Source: Bacillus sp. AFS006103
GTDB lineage: Bacteria; Bacillota; Bacilli; Bacillales; Cytobacillaceae
Reading direction: 5' to 3'
DNA: 64,000 nucleotides
NCBI GenBank assembly: GCA_002559145.1
Contig: NTXX01000011.1
Span: 127,855-191,854 of the forward strand
Positions 29,994 to 38,376 of the stretch are shown in pieces; position 1 is the stretch's first letter, and the number at the start of each line of letters is the position of its first letter. The notes under the pieces are model-generated. The model made no database searches and had not been told where the DNA came from. It saw nothing but the letters and a program-made list of their open reading frames with translations. The translations under genes were made by a program, and so were the position numbers.

Positions 29994-30551
29994 ATGACAA
30001 AAAAGAAAAATGAACTTTGGGAATGGACAAAGGCCCTTTTGATTGCCGTTATTTTAGCTGCGGTTATTCGATACTTTCTTTTTGCACCGATTGTTGTCGA
30101 TGGATTATCGATGATGCCGACCTTAAAGGATCAGGATCGAATGATTGTAAATAAGTTTAGTTATAATATTGGTGAACCTAAGCGATTTGATATCATTGTC
30201 TTTCATGCACCAGAACAAAAGGATTACATAAAGCGTGTAATTGGACTTCCAGGTGACACCATTGAGTATAAAGATGATACATTATTTGTTAATGGAAAAG
30301 CGTATGAAGAGCCGTATTTGGATAAATATAAAAAAGAAGTAGAGGATGGACCGTTAACAGATCCTTTTACCTTGGAAGAAAAAATTGGCCGTAAAACTGT
30401 TCCAAAAGGTGAATTATTTGTCATGGGTGACAATCGCCGCTTCAGTAAAGATAGTCGCCATATCGGGACCGTATCGTTTGATAAAATTATCGGGAAAACA
30501 AGTTTCGTATACTGGCCGTTAAATGATGCACATATTGTAACAGTGAAATAG
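29994..30551 (+). CDS. lepB: Type I signal peptidase
   Basis: Membrane serine protease that removes signal peptides outside the cytoplasmic membrane. One N-terminal membrane helix (about 11-32: WTKALLIAVILAAVIRYFLF) precedes catalytic Ser39 (DGLSMMPT) and Lys80 (YIKRVIGLPGD), with box GDNRRFSKDSR near the end. ATG 29994 is chosen (185 residues); GCGGGGAT precedes it. It lies between rplS and rbgA, an arrangement seen in several Bacillus lineages but not in B. subtilis, which has sipS elsewhere. Confidence 0.93.
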   Translation: MTKKKNELWEWTKALLIAVILAAVIRYFLFAPIVVDGLSMMPTLKDQDRMIVNKFSYNIGEPKRFDIIVFHAPEQKDYIKRVIGLPGDTIEYKDDTLFVNGKAYEEPYLDKYKKEVEDGPLTDPFTLEEKIGRKTVPKGELFVMGDNRRFSKDSRHIGTVSFDKIIGKTSFVYWPLNDAHIVTVK

Positions 30552-30587
30552 ACAGGGCGCTTACGACCTTAAAGGAGGTGGCCAACG

Positions 30588-31451
30588 ATGACGATCCAAT
30601 GGTTTCCAGGCCATATGGCTAAGGCTCGCAGAGAGGTCACGGAAAAGTTAAAATTAGTAGATATTATATTTGAATTGGTAGATGCGAGGATTCCTTATTC
30701 CTCGAGAAATCCGATGATAGATGAAATTATTCAGCATAAGCCTAGACTTGTTTTATTAAATAAGGCTGATATGGCTGATATAGGAGCAACTAGGGAATGG
30801 ATAGAGTTCTTTGCTAAAAAGGGAATAAAAGCACTTGCGATTAATTCGTTTGCGGGTGAAGGTATGAGAGATATTGCCAACGCTTCTAAGGAAATCTTAA
30901 AGGAAAAGTTTGACCGTTTAAGAGCTAGAGGTGTAACTAATCCTAGGGCAATCAGGGCGATGATTGTCGGAATTCCTAACGCAGGTAAATCGACGTTAAT
31001 TAACCGATTGGCAAAGAAGAATATCGCTAAAACAGGAAATACACCTGGTGTAACTAAGGCCCAGCAATGGATTAAAGTGGGGAAGGAAATGGAACTGCTT
31101 GATACCCCTGGGATATTATGGCCAAAATTTGAAGACCAAGAAGTCGGTAAAAAACTTGCGGTCACAGGCGCAATCAAAGATACGTTATTGAACCTTCAGG
31201 ATCTCACGGTCTATACGCTAAGGTTTTTAGAACGAGAATATCCAGAGCGTTTAAAAGAACGTTACAATCTTGACAGCCTTCCTGAAGATGTGGTCGAAAT
31301 GTTTGACAAAATTGGCGTACTGCGCGGTTGCCTAATGGCAGGTGGTATCGTAAATTATGATAAAGTTTCTGAGTTGGTCATCAAGGAAATAAGGTCAGAA
31401 AAATTTGGCCGTGTTACATTTGAACGACCAGCTGATTTTATTGTTGAATAA
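30588..31451 (+). CDS. rbgA: Ribosome biogenesis GTPase RbgA (YlqF)
   Basis: Circularly permuted GTPase essential for late 50S assembly (L16, L27 and L35 incorporation). [17 protein letters not shown] at the N-terminus, G4 NKAD (about 57-60), G1 [12 protein letters not shown] (about 128-139) and G3 DTPG (about 171-174), then a C-terminal ANTAR-like domain. 287 residues. AAAGGAGGTGG is an almost perfect ribosome site. A perfect terminator follows, ending this block before the sda cluster. Confidence 0.96.
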   Translation: MTIQWFPGHMAKARREVTEKLKLVDIIFELVDARIPYSSRNPMIDEIIQHKPRLVLLNKADMADIGATREWIEFFAKKGIKALAINSFAGEGMRDIANASKEILKEKFDRLRARGVTNPRAIRAMIVGIPNAGKSTLINRLAKKNIAKTGNTPGVTKAQQWIKVGKEMELLDTPGILWPKFEDQEVGKKLAVTGAIKDTLLNLQDLTVYTLRFLEREYPERLKERYNLDSLPEDVVEMFDKIGVLRGCLMAGGIVNYDKVSELVIKEIRSEKFGRVTFERPADFIVE

Positions 31452-31470
31452 AGAATATTGACTTCATCGA

Positions 31471-31498
31471 GCTCTCCAATTGGAGAGCCTATTTTTTT
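31471..31498 (+). terminator. Terminator after rbgA
   Basis: A perfect 18-base palindrome GCTCTCCAATTGGAGAGC (31471-31488) is followed by CTA and seven T (31492-31498). It separates rbgA from the sda regulator region. Confidence 0.85.
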
Positions 31499-31544
31499 GT
31501 CCTCCCTCCTTATTGATTTTTAAGTAATATGAGAATTTTTGTTA

Positions 31545-31604
31545 TTACAATTTTTTTGTAACTATTACAATTTTATTTTAATATTAGAAAATATATGATA
31601 CAAT
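31545..31604 (+). promoter_or_regulatory. Control region of the sda cluster: TTACAA half-sites and -10 box
   Basis: TTACAA (31545-31550) and TTGTAA (31556-31561) form an inverted repeat with a 5-base spacer, and another TTACAA follows at 31565-31570. A TATGAT (31594-31599) with a weak -35 (TTTTAT, 31571-31576) is a candidate promoter; the -35 would adjoin the last half-site. The same half-sites recur as a palindrome at 31657-31668. A role as operator of the downstream regulator is inference. Confidence 0.4.
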
Positions 31605-31656
31605 CTTGATTGTTAATGTAATTGAAAAACGACTTAACCGATTCTTTTTGTTTAAT

Positions 31657-31668
31657 TTACAATTGTAA
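31657..31668 (+). promoter_or_regulatory. TTACAATTGTAA palindrome
   Basis: A perfect 12-base palindrome made of the same TTACAA/TTGTAA half-sites found around 31545-31570, overlapping the left part of the cre site. Possible operator for the regulator encoded at 31697. Confidence 0.4.
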
Positions 31669-31677
31669 TCGCTTTCA
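31664..31677 (+). promoter_or_regulatory. CcpA binding site (cre) upstream of the sda cluster
   Basis: TGTAATCGCTTTCA fits the cre consensus TGWAANCGNTNWCA at every defined position, and the flanks extend the symmetry (ATTG...CAAT). It ends 19 bases before the start codon, downstream of the candidate promoter, a typical roadblock position for glucose repression. Confidence 0.7.
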
Positions 31678-31696
31678 ATAGCGGGAGGGGAAAATT

Positions 31697-32380
31697 TTGA
31701 GTGACAGGAATGAACCCGTTTTTAATTTAGCATTTCGAACGGCTGATATGCTAGTGAAAATGTTTGGCAGGCGCTGTGAGGTTGCTGTTCATGATTTTAG
31801 TGATTTGAAAAAGTCATTAGTTTATTTAGCGGGTGACGTAACAGGAAGGAAAATTGGCTCGCCAATAACAGATTTAGTTCTAACAGAACTAGCTAAGCCC
31901 TTTTCTGAAGTACATGATATTCCTAACTATAAAACACAATCAAGTAAAGGTAATATTATGAAGTCTTCAACGGTTTTTTTACGTGACCATGAGCAAAAGG
32001 TGATAGGTGCCCTATGTATGAATTACGATATTTCTCTGTTGATGCAAGTTGGAGGGGAATTAGAAGAGTTTATTAGCTATGATTTGGAACAAACTAAATC
32101 TGAAAATTTTTATTCGACTGTCCAAGATGTTATTCAGAATATGGTCGACCAAGTCATTCATGAATTTAAAAAAGCTCCGGGGGGGTTCACCCTTGAAGAA
32201 AAGATAGAATGTGTAGCTCGATTAGAAGAAAAAGGGGCTTTCCTGATAAAGGGATCGACGGAGTACTTGGCTACCGTATTAGGCGTGTCAAAGTTTACAA
32301 TCTACAATTATCTTCAAAAAATCCGAACACACAATGAATACCAAATCGATGAGATTTCAAAAATAAGGGAAAAAAGGTAA
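31697..32380 (+). CDS. YheO/DauR-like transcriptional regulator (PAS-type domain + HTH)
   Basis: A 227-residue regulator with an N-terminal YheO-like PAS domain (about 12-125; AVHDFSDL, GRKIGSPITDLVL) and a C-terminal helix-turn-helix of the DauR type (about 175-217; LATVLGVSKFTIYNYLQKI). Family members control amino-acid catabolism, e.g. DauR for D-arginine in Pseudomonas. TTG 31697 has GGGAGGGG upstream. It lies 121 bases before sdaAB on the same strand with no clear terminator between, so it probably controls L-serine breakdown; the ligand is unknown. It is not part of the core order in B. subtilis. Confidence 0.8.
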   Translation: MSDRNEPVFNLAFRTADMLVKMFGRRCEVAVHDFSDLKKSLVYLAGDVTGRKIGSPITDLVLTELAKPFSEVHDIPNYKTQSSKGNIMKSSTVFLRDHEQKVIGALCMNYDISLLMQVGGELEEFISYDLEQTKSENFYSTVQDVIQNMVDQVIHEFKKAPGGFTLEEKIECVARLEEKGAFLIKGSTEYLATVLGVSKFTIYNYLQKIRTHNEYQIDEISKIREKR

Positions 32381-32501
32381 CGATTGGAATACTACCAAGA
32401 TTTATCGCTAGTTACTTCGTAGCATTCCTAGTAAAATTGATTAAAAAGACCTTATTATTATGGAAATCATAAATATTGAAGAAAAAAAGGAGCCGTTATA
32501 T

Positions 32502-33164
32502 ATGAAATATCGATCCGCTTTTGATATTATCGGTCCAGTTATGATTGGGCCGTCAAGTTCTCATACAGCAGGTGCAGCAAGAATTGGCAGGGTGGCAAGG
32601 ACCTTGTTCGGAAGATTACCAAAGAAAGCCATAATCTCATTATATGGTTCATTTGCAAAAACCTATAAGGGACACGGAACAGACTTTGCGATTGTCGCAG
32701 GGCTGTTAGATTTTGATACAAAGGATGAACGATTGCCTAAAGCTTTGGAAATAGCAAATGAAATGGGATTAGCGATTGAATTTCGAACGGAAGATGCAGT
32801 AGTGGATCATCCAAATACGGTAAAAATCAACTTATATGATGAGGTAAACGACCTTGAAATGGTGGGGATTTCTATTGGCGGTGGAACCATTGAAATTACA
32901 GAATTAAATTCTTTCCCGTTAAAGTTATCGGGCGAACATCCTGCCATTTTGGTTGTTCATCAAGACCGCTTTGGTATCATTTCTGCGGTAACCAATGTTT
33001 TATCATCCTATGAGATTAATATCGGCCATATGGAGGTTTCGAGGTTAGAAAAAGGTGAAATGGCTTTAATGGTTATTGAAGTCGACCAGAGAATTGAAGA
33101 TATAGTGATTGAGGAATTAACAAATCTTTCAAATGTATCGCAAATCATTCGTATGGTTGTTTAG
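32502..33164 (+). CDS. sdaAB: L-serine dehydratase, beta subunit
   Basis: Small subunit of the iron-sulfur L-serine dehydratase that converts serine to pyruvate and ammonia. The start MKYRSAFDIIGPVMIGPSSSH carries the substrate-site SSSHT motif; a C-terminal ACT domain (about 148-220, HPAILVVHQDRFG) could sense serine. ATG 32502 with AAAAAGGAG is chosen over 32460, and the 220 residues equal B. subtilis SdaAB. In B. subtilis it sits between fakA and recG. Confidence 0.94.
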   Translation: MKYRSAFDIIGPVMIGPSSSHTAGAARIGRVARTLFGRLPKKAIISLYGSFAKTYKGHGTDFAIVAGLLDFDTKDERLPKALEIANEMGLAIEFRTEDAVVDHPNTVKINLYDEVNDLEMVGISIGGGTIEITELNSFPLKLSGEHPAILVVHQDRFGIISAVTNVLSSYEINIGHMEVSRLEKGEMALMVIEVDQRIEDIVIEELTNLSNVSQIIRMVV

Positions 33165-33195
33165 ATAAATTGAGCACACATCAGGGGGAATATTC

Positions 33196-34101
33196 ATGTT
33201 TCGAAATGTAGCAGAACTTGTACAACTTGCAGAAAGCAATCAAGTAAAAATAGCTGAAATCATGATTCGTCAAGAAATAGAAGTTTCAGGTCTTAGTAGA
33301 GAAGAAGTAATTGGAAAAATGGATAATAATTTAACAATCATGGAACAAGCAGTGGAAAGAGGTCTAAAGGGTGTGCATTCCCATACGGGCCTAACCGGTG
33401 GAGACGCTGTTCTGCTTCAAAACTATATTAAAAGCGGCAAGGCCCTAGGCGGGACAATTTTATTAGATGCGGTCAGTAAAGCGGTAGCAACCAATGAAGT
33501 TAATGCCGCAATGGGAGTAATCTGTGCAACTCCAACAGCTGGTTCAGCAGGTGTTGTACCTGGTACATTATTTGCAGTAAAAGAAAAGTTAAATCCAACC
33601 AGAGAAGAAATGATCGAATTTTTATTTACCTCAGCAGCGTTTGGTTTTGTTGTCGCTAATAATGCCTCTATTTCCGGTGCGGCAGGCGGGTGTCAAGCAG
33701 AGGTAGGCTCAGCAAGTGGAATGGCAGCTGCTGCAATTGTAGAACTAGCTGGCGGCTCACCAAAGCAAGCTGCAGAAGCGATGGCAATTACACTAAAGAA
33801 TATGCTGGGATTGGTATGTGACCCTGTAGCAGGCCTTGTGGAAGTTCCTTGTGTGAAACGAAATGCAATGGGCGCATCCAATGCCATTACTGCAGCCGAT
33901 ATGGCACTAGCTGGCATTACAAGCAGAATCCCCTGTGATGAGGTCATTCATGCGATGTTCCTAATTGGCCAATCCATGCCATCTTCTTTAAGGGAAACGG
34001 CAGAGGGTGGACTTGCAGCAACTCCGACGGGAAGAAGACTGGAACAGGAAATCTTTGGCGAAAGTAAAACCTTTAAGCTAAAAGACCTAGTGTTATCGTA
34101 A
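33196..34101 (+). CDS. sdaAA: L-serine dehydratase, alpha subunit
   Basis: Catalytic subunit holding the [4Fe-4S] cluster that dehydrates L-serine. Conserved cysteines are in AAGGCQAEVGSASG, LVCDPVAGLVE and VPCVKRNAMGASNA. 301 residues, full length. CAGGGGGAA precedes ATG 33196, 31 bases after sdaAB. rnhB begins 14 bases after its stop, so rnhB may now be read from the sda promoter. Confidence 0.94.
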   Translation: MFRNVAELVQLAESNQVKIAEIMIRQEIEVSGLSREEVIGKMDNNLTIMEQAVERGLKGVHSHTGLTGGDAVLLQNYIKSGKALGGTILLDAVSKAVATNEVNAAMGVICATPTAGSAGVVPGTLFAVKEKLNPTREEMIEFLFTSAAFGFVVANNASISGAAGGCQAEVGSASGMAAAAIVELAGGSPKQAAEAMAITLKNMLGLVCDPVAGLVEVPCVKRNAMGASNAITAADMALAGITSRIPCDEVIHAMFLIGQSMPSSLRETAEGGLAATPTGRRLEQEIFGESKTFKLKDLVLS

Positions 34102-34115
34102 CCATAGGAGATAAA

Positions 34116-34883
34116 ATGAAGCTATTAACCATTACAGAGATAGAACAGCAATTAGAAAACGTCGTACAAGAAAATGATCCGTTCTTGTTGGGCATCCTTC
34201 ATGATGAGCGAAAGGGTGTCCAACAGCTTGTACATAAATGGAAAAAGAAATTGGCAGAAAATCAACGATTAAAAGAAAAGTTTGTTGAAATGAGTTCATA
34301 TGAGCTTAAAGGGCACAATAGAGGATATGAATTAATTGCGGGTGTCGATGAAGTAGGGAGAGGTCCGCTTGCTGGTCCAGTAGTGGCTGCAGCTGTTATC
34401 TTACCAATAGACTTTTTTTTAGCAGGGATAGATGACTCTAAGAAGCTATCTGAAAAAAAACGTCTGGAGTTCGATGAAATCATTCGTAAGGAAGCAATTG
34501 CCTTTAGCATCTCGATGATTCATGCGAAGGAAATTGATGAAATGAATATTTATGAAGCGACCAAAAAAGCAATGAATGCTGCCATTGTTTCATTAGAACC
34601 AAAACCAGATTTATTGCTAATTGACGCAATGAAACTTGACATTCCGTTTCCCTCTGAATCTATTATCAAAGGTGATGCCAAAAGTATCTCAATCGCAGCT
34701 GCCTCGATTGTCGCAAAAGTGGCAAGAGATCATTTGATGAAAGAACTATCACAAACCTATCCAGTCTATGGATTTCAGCAAAACATGGGTTACGGAACAA
34801 AAGAACATATCGAGGCGATCCATAAGCATGGCATAACCGCCTATCACAGAAAAAGCTTCGCACCAGTCAAGGATTATATATAA
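34116..34883 (+). CDS. rnhB: Ribonuclease HII
   Basis: Removes RNA from RNA-DNA hybrids, including single misincorporated ribonucleotides. The 255-residue protein has an N-terminal extension (about 1-70) typical of Bacilli, then the catalytic motifs GVDEVGRGPLAGPVV (about 75-89), DDSKKLSEKKR and KGDAKSISIAAASIVAKV. GGAG precedes ATG 34116. Usually it directly follows rbgA; here the sda cluster lies between. Confidence 0.95.
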   Translation: MKLLTITEIEQQLENVVQENDPFLLGILHDERKGVQQLVHKWKKKLAENQRLKEKFVEMSSYELKGHNRGYELIAGVDEVGRGPLAGPVVAAAVILPIDFFLAGIDDSKKLSEKKRLEFDEIIRKEAIAFSISMIHAKEIDEMNIYEATKKAMNAAIVSLEPKPDLLLIDAMKLDIPFPSESIIKGDAKSISIAAASIVAKVARDHLMKELSQTYPVYGFQQNMGYGTKEHIEAIHKHGITAYHRKSFAPVKDYI

Positions 34884-34923
34884 ATAATTGGTAAAGTTAC
34901 ACCTTATTGTTGATTATGACACC

Positions 34924-35057
34924 CTGTTGATTGGAGCGGAAGGCGCGAAGACTCCTGCGGGAGGACGGGGCAGGGGAGACCCCGCAGGCGCTTTAGCGCC
35001 GAGGAGGCTCCCCGAACCGCCCGCGGAAAGCGAAGCGCCTGGAGTGGAAGTCAACAG
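34924..35057. repeat. GC-rich dispersed repeat after rnhB
   Basis: A 134-bp element bounded by the inverted termini CTGTTGA (34924-34930) and TCAACAG (35051-35057). Inside, CCTGCGGG (34954-34961) pairs with CCCGCAGG (34981-34988), and GGCGCT-TT-AGCGCC (34987-35000) makes a tight hairpin. Its GC content is far above the flanks. I recall very similar elements in many Bacillaceae genomes; function unknown. It has no coding frame. Confidence 0.7.
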
Positions 35058-35101
35058 GCTAGTTTAACTGAGCTAAATATTTAAAACCCAATAATAAAAA
35101 T

Positions 35102-35121
35102 CAGGCAGTGCCTGCTTTTTT
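35102..35121 (+). terminator. Terminator downstream of rnhB and the repeat
   Basis: The inverted repeat CAGGCA / TGCCTG (35103-35115) is followed by a run of seven T. It is about 220 bases after rnhB, beyond the repeat. Confidence 0.7.
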
Positions 35122-35238
35122 TATTATTGTAGAAAACAAATTGTACCAAGTAAGGTGTTAATTTCCTTGATTTATTAGAAATAAGCGATTGACTATTCTG
35201 AATATTTTAAAGATGTATATAATTTTTTAGCATAATGG

Positions 35239-35267
35239 TAGACAAGGTATCTGTCATTATATAAAAT
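35239..35267 (+). promoter_or_regulatory. Candidate promoter of sucCD
   Basis: TAGACA (35239-35244), a 17-base spacer and TAAAAT (35262-35267). A TATAAT at 35218-35223 is another -10 option, but TTGACT at 35189 is 23 bases away from it, too far. Confidence 0.4.
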
Positions 35268-35280
35268 GAAAACGGAGTCA
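35267..35280 (+). promoter_or_regulatory. Candidate cre site upstream of sucC
   Basis: TGAAAACGGAGTCA matches the cre consensus TGWAANCGNTNWCA except for one position (A in place of the T after CGN). It begins at the last base of the candidate -10 box, so CcpA could block initiation. Confidence 0.4.
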
Positions 35281-35313
35281 GTTTTTAGAAGAGTTTGAAT
35301 AGGAGGATGGGAA

Positions 35314-36474
35314 ATGAATATCCATGAGTATCAAGGGAAAGAGATCCTCAGAAAATACGGGGTTGCAGTTCCGAATGGGAAAGTAGCATTCACTGTAGAA
35401 GAAGCAGTAGAAGCAGCAAAAGAACTAGGCACACAGGTTTGTGTGGTAAAAGCACAAATTCATGCCGGTGGACGGGGGAAAGCCGGTGGTGTTAAAGTTG
35501 CGAAAAACCTTGATGAGGTTCGTACATATGCAAGCGAAATCCTCGGTAAAACACTTGTAACACACCAAACAGGTCCTGAAGGAAAAGAAGTCAAGCGCCT
35601 CCTTATCGAAGAAGGTTGTGACATCAAAAAAGAGTATTATGTTGGTTTAGTTTTAGACCGTGCTACGTCACGTGTTGTTTTAATGGCGTCAGAAGAAGGC
35701 GGAACAGAAATCGAAGAGGTTGCTGAAAAGACTCCGGAGAAAATTTTTAAAGAAGAAATTGACCCGGTCGTCGGATTACAACCATTCCAGGCACGCCGAA
35801 TTGCGTTCAATATTAATATTCCAAAAGAATTAATTAATCAGGCCGTAAAATTTATGACAGCCTTGTATAGCGCCTACATCGAAAAAGATTGTTCAATTGC
35901 AGAAATTAACCCGCTCGTAGTTACAGGTGACGGAAAAGTAATGGCCCTGGATGCAAAATTGAACTTTGACTCAAATGCCCTTTATCGTCAAAAGGATGTT
36001 TTAGAGTATCGTGACCTTGAAGAAGAGGATGCGAAGGAGATCGAAGCATCTAAATATGATTTAAGCTACGTTGCTTTAGATGGAAATATTGGCTGTATGG
36101 TTAATGGTGCTGGACTTGCTATGTCAACGATGGATATTATCAAACATTACAGCGGAGATCCCGCTAACTTCCTTGATGTTGGTGGCGGTGCGACAGCTGA
36201 AAAGGTTACAGAAGCATTCAAAATTATCCTTTCTGATCCAAACGTAAAAGGTATTTTCGTCAATATCTTTGGTGGAATCATGAAGTGTGATGTTATTGCT
36301 GAGGGGATTGTAGAAGCAGCTAAGCAAGTTGGGCTAAGTGTTCCATTAGTTGTTCGCTTAGAAGGAACTAATGTTGACTTAGGGAAGAAAATTCTTTCAG
36401 AGTCAAGCGTAGACATAATTGCTGCTGAATCCATGGCTGACGGCGCACAAAAAATCGTTTCATTAGTGAAATAG
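35314..36474 (+). CDS. sucC: Succinyl-CoA ligase, beta subunit
   Basis: TCA-cycle enzyme converting succinyl-CoA to succinate with substrate-level phosphorylation. 386 residues with the N-terminal ATP-grasp domain ([30 protein letters not shown], about 45-60) and a C-terminal flavodoxin-like domain ([27 protein letters not shown]). AGGAGGATGGG precedes ATG 35314. It is followed by sucD. Confidence 0.96.
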   Translation: MNIHEYQGKEILRKYGVAVPNGKVAFTVEEAVEAAKELGTQVCVVKAQIHAGGRGKAGGVKVAKNLDEVRTYASEILGKTLVTHQTGPEGKEVKRLLIEEGCDIKKEYYVGLVLDRATSRVVLMASEEGGTEIEEVAEKTPEKIFKEEIDPVVGLQPFQARRIAFNINIPKELINQAVKFMTALYSAYIEKDCSIAEINPLVVTGDGKVMALDAKLNFDSNALYRQKDVLEYRDLEEEDAKEIEASKYDLSYVALDGNIGCMVNGAGLAMSTMDIIKHYSGDPANFLDVGGGATAEKVTEAFKIILSDPNVKGIFVNIFGGIMKCDVIAEGIVEAAKQVGLSVPLVVRLEGTNVDLGKKILSESSVDIIAAESMADGAQKIVSLVK

Positions 36475-36496
36475 GATTGAAGAAAGGGGAATTAAC

Positions 36497-37399
36497 GTGA
36501 GCGTTTTTATTAATAAAAATACAAAGGTAATTGTTCAAGGGATTACAGGTTCAACTGCCCTGTTTCATACAAAGCAAATGCTTGAATATGGTACACAAAT
36601 TGTTGGCGGTACCTCACCAGGAAAAGGCGGTATGGAAGTAGAAGGTGTACCTGTTTTTAACACAGTTAAAGATGCTGTCAGCACAACTGGTGCTACTGCA
36701 TCCGTTATTTACGTACCTGCACCATTTGCAGCTGATGCGATTATTGAAGCCGTTGATGCGGAATTAGATCTTGCTATTTGCATTACTGAACATATTCCAG
36801 TTTTGGATATGGTTAAAGTTAAACGTTATATGGAAGGCAAAAAGACCCGCTTGGTTGGCCCGAATTGCCCAGGTGTTATTACCCCTGATGAGTGTAAAAT
36901 CGGCATCATGCCTGGTTATATCCATACAAAAGGCCATGTAGGTGTTGTATCTCGCTCCGGAACATTAACATACGAAGCGGTGCACCAATTAACTCAGGCC
37001 GGACTTGGCCAAAGTACTGCAGTTGGTATTGGCGGCGACCCTGTGAACGGAACAAACTTCATCGATGTATTAAAAGCATTTAATGAAGATCCTGAAACCT
37101 ATGCGGTAATCATGATTGGTGAGATCGGCGGTACTGCAGAAGAAGAAGCGGCAGAATGGGTTAAAGCAAACATGACCAAGCCAGTTGTTGGCTTCATCGG
37201 CGGACGTACAGCGCCTCCAGGGAAACGTATGGGTCACGCAGGTGCAATTATTTCTGGTGGTAAAGGAACAGCAGATGAAAAAATCCGCGTAATGAACGAA
37301 TGCGGTATTAAAGTTGCTGACACTCCATCTGTAATGGGTGAAACATTAATTGATGTTTTAAAAGAACAAGGTCTTTACGAAAAGTGTAAAACACACTAA
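36497..37399 (+). CDS. sucD: Succinyl-CoA ligase, alpha subunit
   Basis: Alpha subunit carrying the CoA site ([15 protein letters not shown], about 15-29) and the phosphohistidine ([20 protein letters not shown], His near residue 247). 300 residues. GTG 36497 with AAAGGGGAA upstream, 22 bases after sucC. A hairpin terminator follows. Confidence 0.96.
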   Translation: MSVFINKNTKVIVQGITGSTALFHTKQMLEYGTQIVGGTSPGKGGMEVEGVPVFNTVKDAVSTTGATASVIYVPAPFAADAIIEAVDAELDLAICITEHIPVLDMVKVKRYMEGKKTRLVGPNCPGVITPDECKIGIMPGYIHTKGHVGVVSRSGTLTYEAVHQLTQAGLGQSTAVGIGGDPVNGTNFIDVLKAFNEDPETYAVIMIGEIGGTAEEEAAEWVKANMTKPVVGFIGGRTAPPGKRMGHAGAIISGGKGTADEKIRVMNECGIKVADTPSVMGETLIDVLKEQGLYEKCKTH

Positions 37400-37423
37400 T
37401 AAATGTGCAACTAGATAATATCG

Positions 37424-37455
37424 AATAGTCCCTCATAATTGAGGGGCTATTTATA
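37424..37455 (+). terminator. Terminator after sucD
   Basis: AATAGTCCCTCA (37424-37435) and TGAGGGGCTATT (37440-37451) pair with one G-T wobble and a short loop; the T run after it is weak. Confidence 0.6.
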
Positions 37456-37488
37456 CTATTTCTAAATCTTAAGGAGGAAAATATTCAC

Positions 37489-38376
37489 ATGGATGAATTC
37501 AAAGAAAGACTTATTTCCTTGCTGCATTATCCCGATATATCTTGGAACACTGTTTTGCAAGTTTTAAAAAAAGACCCGACATTGCGAAATATATATCAGT
37601 TACAAAAGCAACCTCCACAGCAAACCTTCTTGTTTCCGCCACTGGCAACCAAAAACCCTTCAGAAAAGCCTTCAAATATACCTCTTCATCCTGACATTAT
37701 CCGTGATCAAATTCGTCAATATAAAACAAACGAAATTACAGTCATTACGATTATTGATAAGGAATATCCGCCATTATTGAAAGAAATTTACCAGCCACCA
37801 TGGGCGTTGTTTACCAAAGGGGATCTTTCGCTTCTTGAAACTGACCCAAAACTCGCGGTGGTTGGTTCACGTCAAGCGACCCAATATGGGAAAAATGCAA
37901 TCCGGTCAATTTTCCCTGGTTTAGTTGACAAAGGTGTTCTCATTGTGAGTGGGTTAGCAAGGGGAATTGATGCCCTTGCCCATGAATATGCGATAAAAAA
38001 TGGCGGGAGGACAATTGCAGTGATTGCAGGTGGTTTCTATCATATCTATCCAAAGGAAAATATGAGTTTAGCTTTAGAAATGATGAAAAACCAGCTAGTT
38101 CTTTCCGAATATCCTCCGGATACAAAGCCGCTTAGATGGCATTTTCCGTCCAGAAATCGAATTATTAGCGGCTTGTCCGAGGGGACACTTATAATAGAAG
38201 CAAAACGAAAAAGCGGATCATTAATCACAGCGAATTTTGCAGTAAATGAGGGTAGAGAGGTATTTTCCTTACCTGGGAATATTTTTAATCCATATTCCAT
38301 CGGTACAAATGAATTAATCCAACAAGGTGCTAAACTTGTAACAAGTGCAGAGGATATTTTAGAGGAAATTAGATAA
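37489..38376 (+). CDS. dprA: DNA processing protein DprA (Smf)
   Basis: Binds incoming single-stranded DNA and loads RecA during natural transformation. The Rossmann-like domain has VVGSRQATQYG (about 124-134), SGLARGIDALAH (about 155-166), VIAGGFYHIYP and SEYPPDTKPLRWHFPSRNR. 295 residues, about the B. subtilis length, and intact. AAGGAGG precedes ATG 37489. Its usual neighbours sucD and topA are both present. Confidence 0.94.
   Translation: MDEFKERLISLLHYPDISWNTVLQVLKKDPTLRNIYQLQKQPPQQTFLFPPLATKNPSEKPSNIPLHPDIIRDQIRQYKTNEITVITIIDKEYPPLLKEIYQPPWALFTKGDLSLLETDPKLAVVGSRQATQYGKNAIRSIFPGLVDKGVLIVSGLARGIDALAHEYAIKNGGRTIAVIAGGFYHIYPKENMSLALEMMKNQLVLSEYPPDTKPLRWHFPSRNRIISGLSEGTLIIEAKRKSGSLITANFAVNEGREVFSLPGNIFNPYSIGTNELIQQGAKLVTSAEDILEEIR

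Larger units (their letters stand above)
34884..35313. other. Intergenic region rnhB-sucC (430 bp)
   Basis: This gap holds a 134-bp GC-rich repeat (34924-35057), an intrinsic terminator (35102-35121) and the sucC control region with candidate promoter and cre site (35239-35280). ylqG and ylqH, which occupy this place in B. subtilis, are absent, and I find no remnant of them. Confidence 0.7.

Noticed and set aside
31576..31596. CodY box in the sda control region
   Set aside because: The best alignment to AATTTTCWGAAAATT has about five mismatches, expected by chance in such AT-rich DNA.
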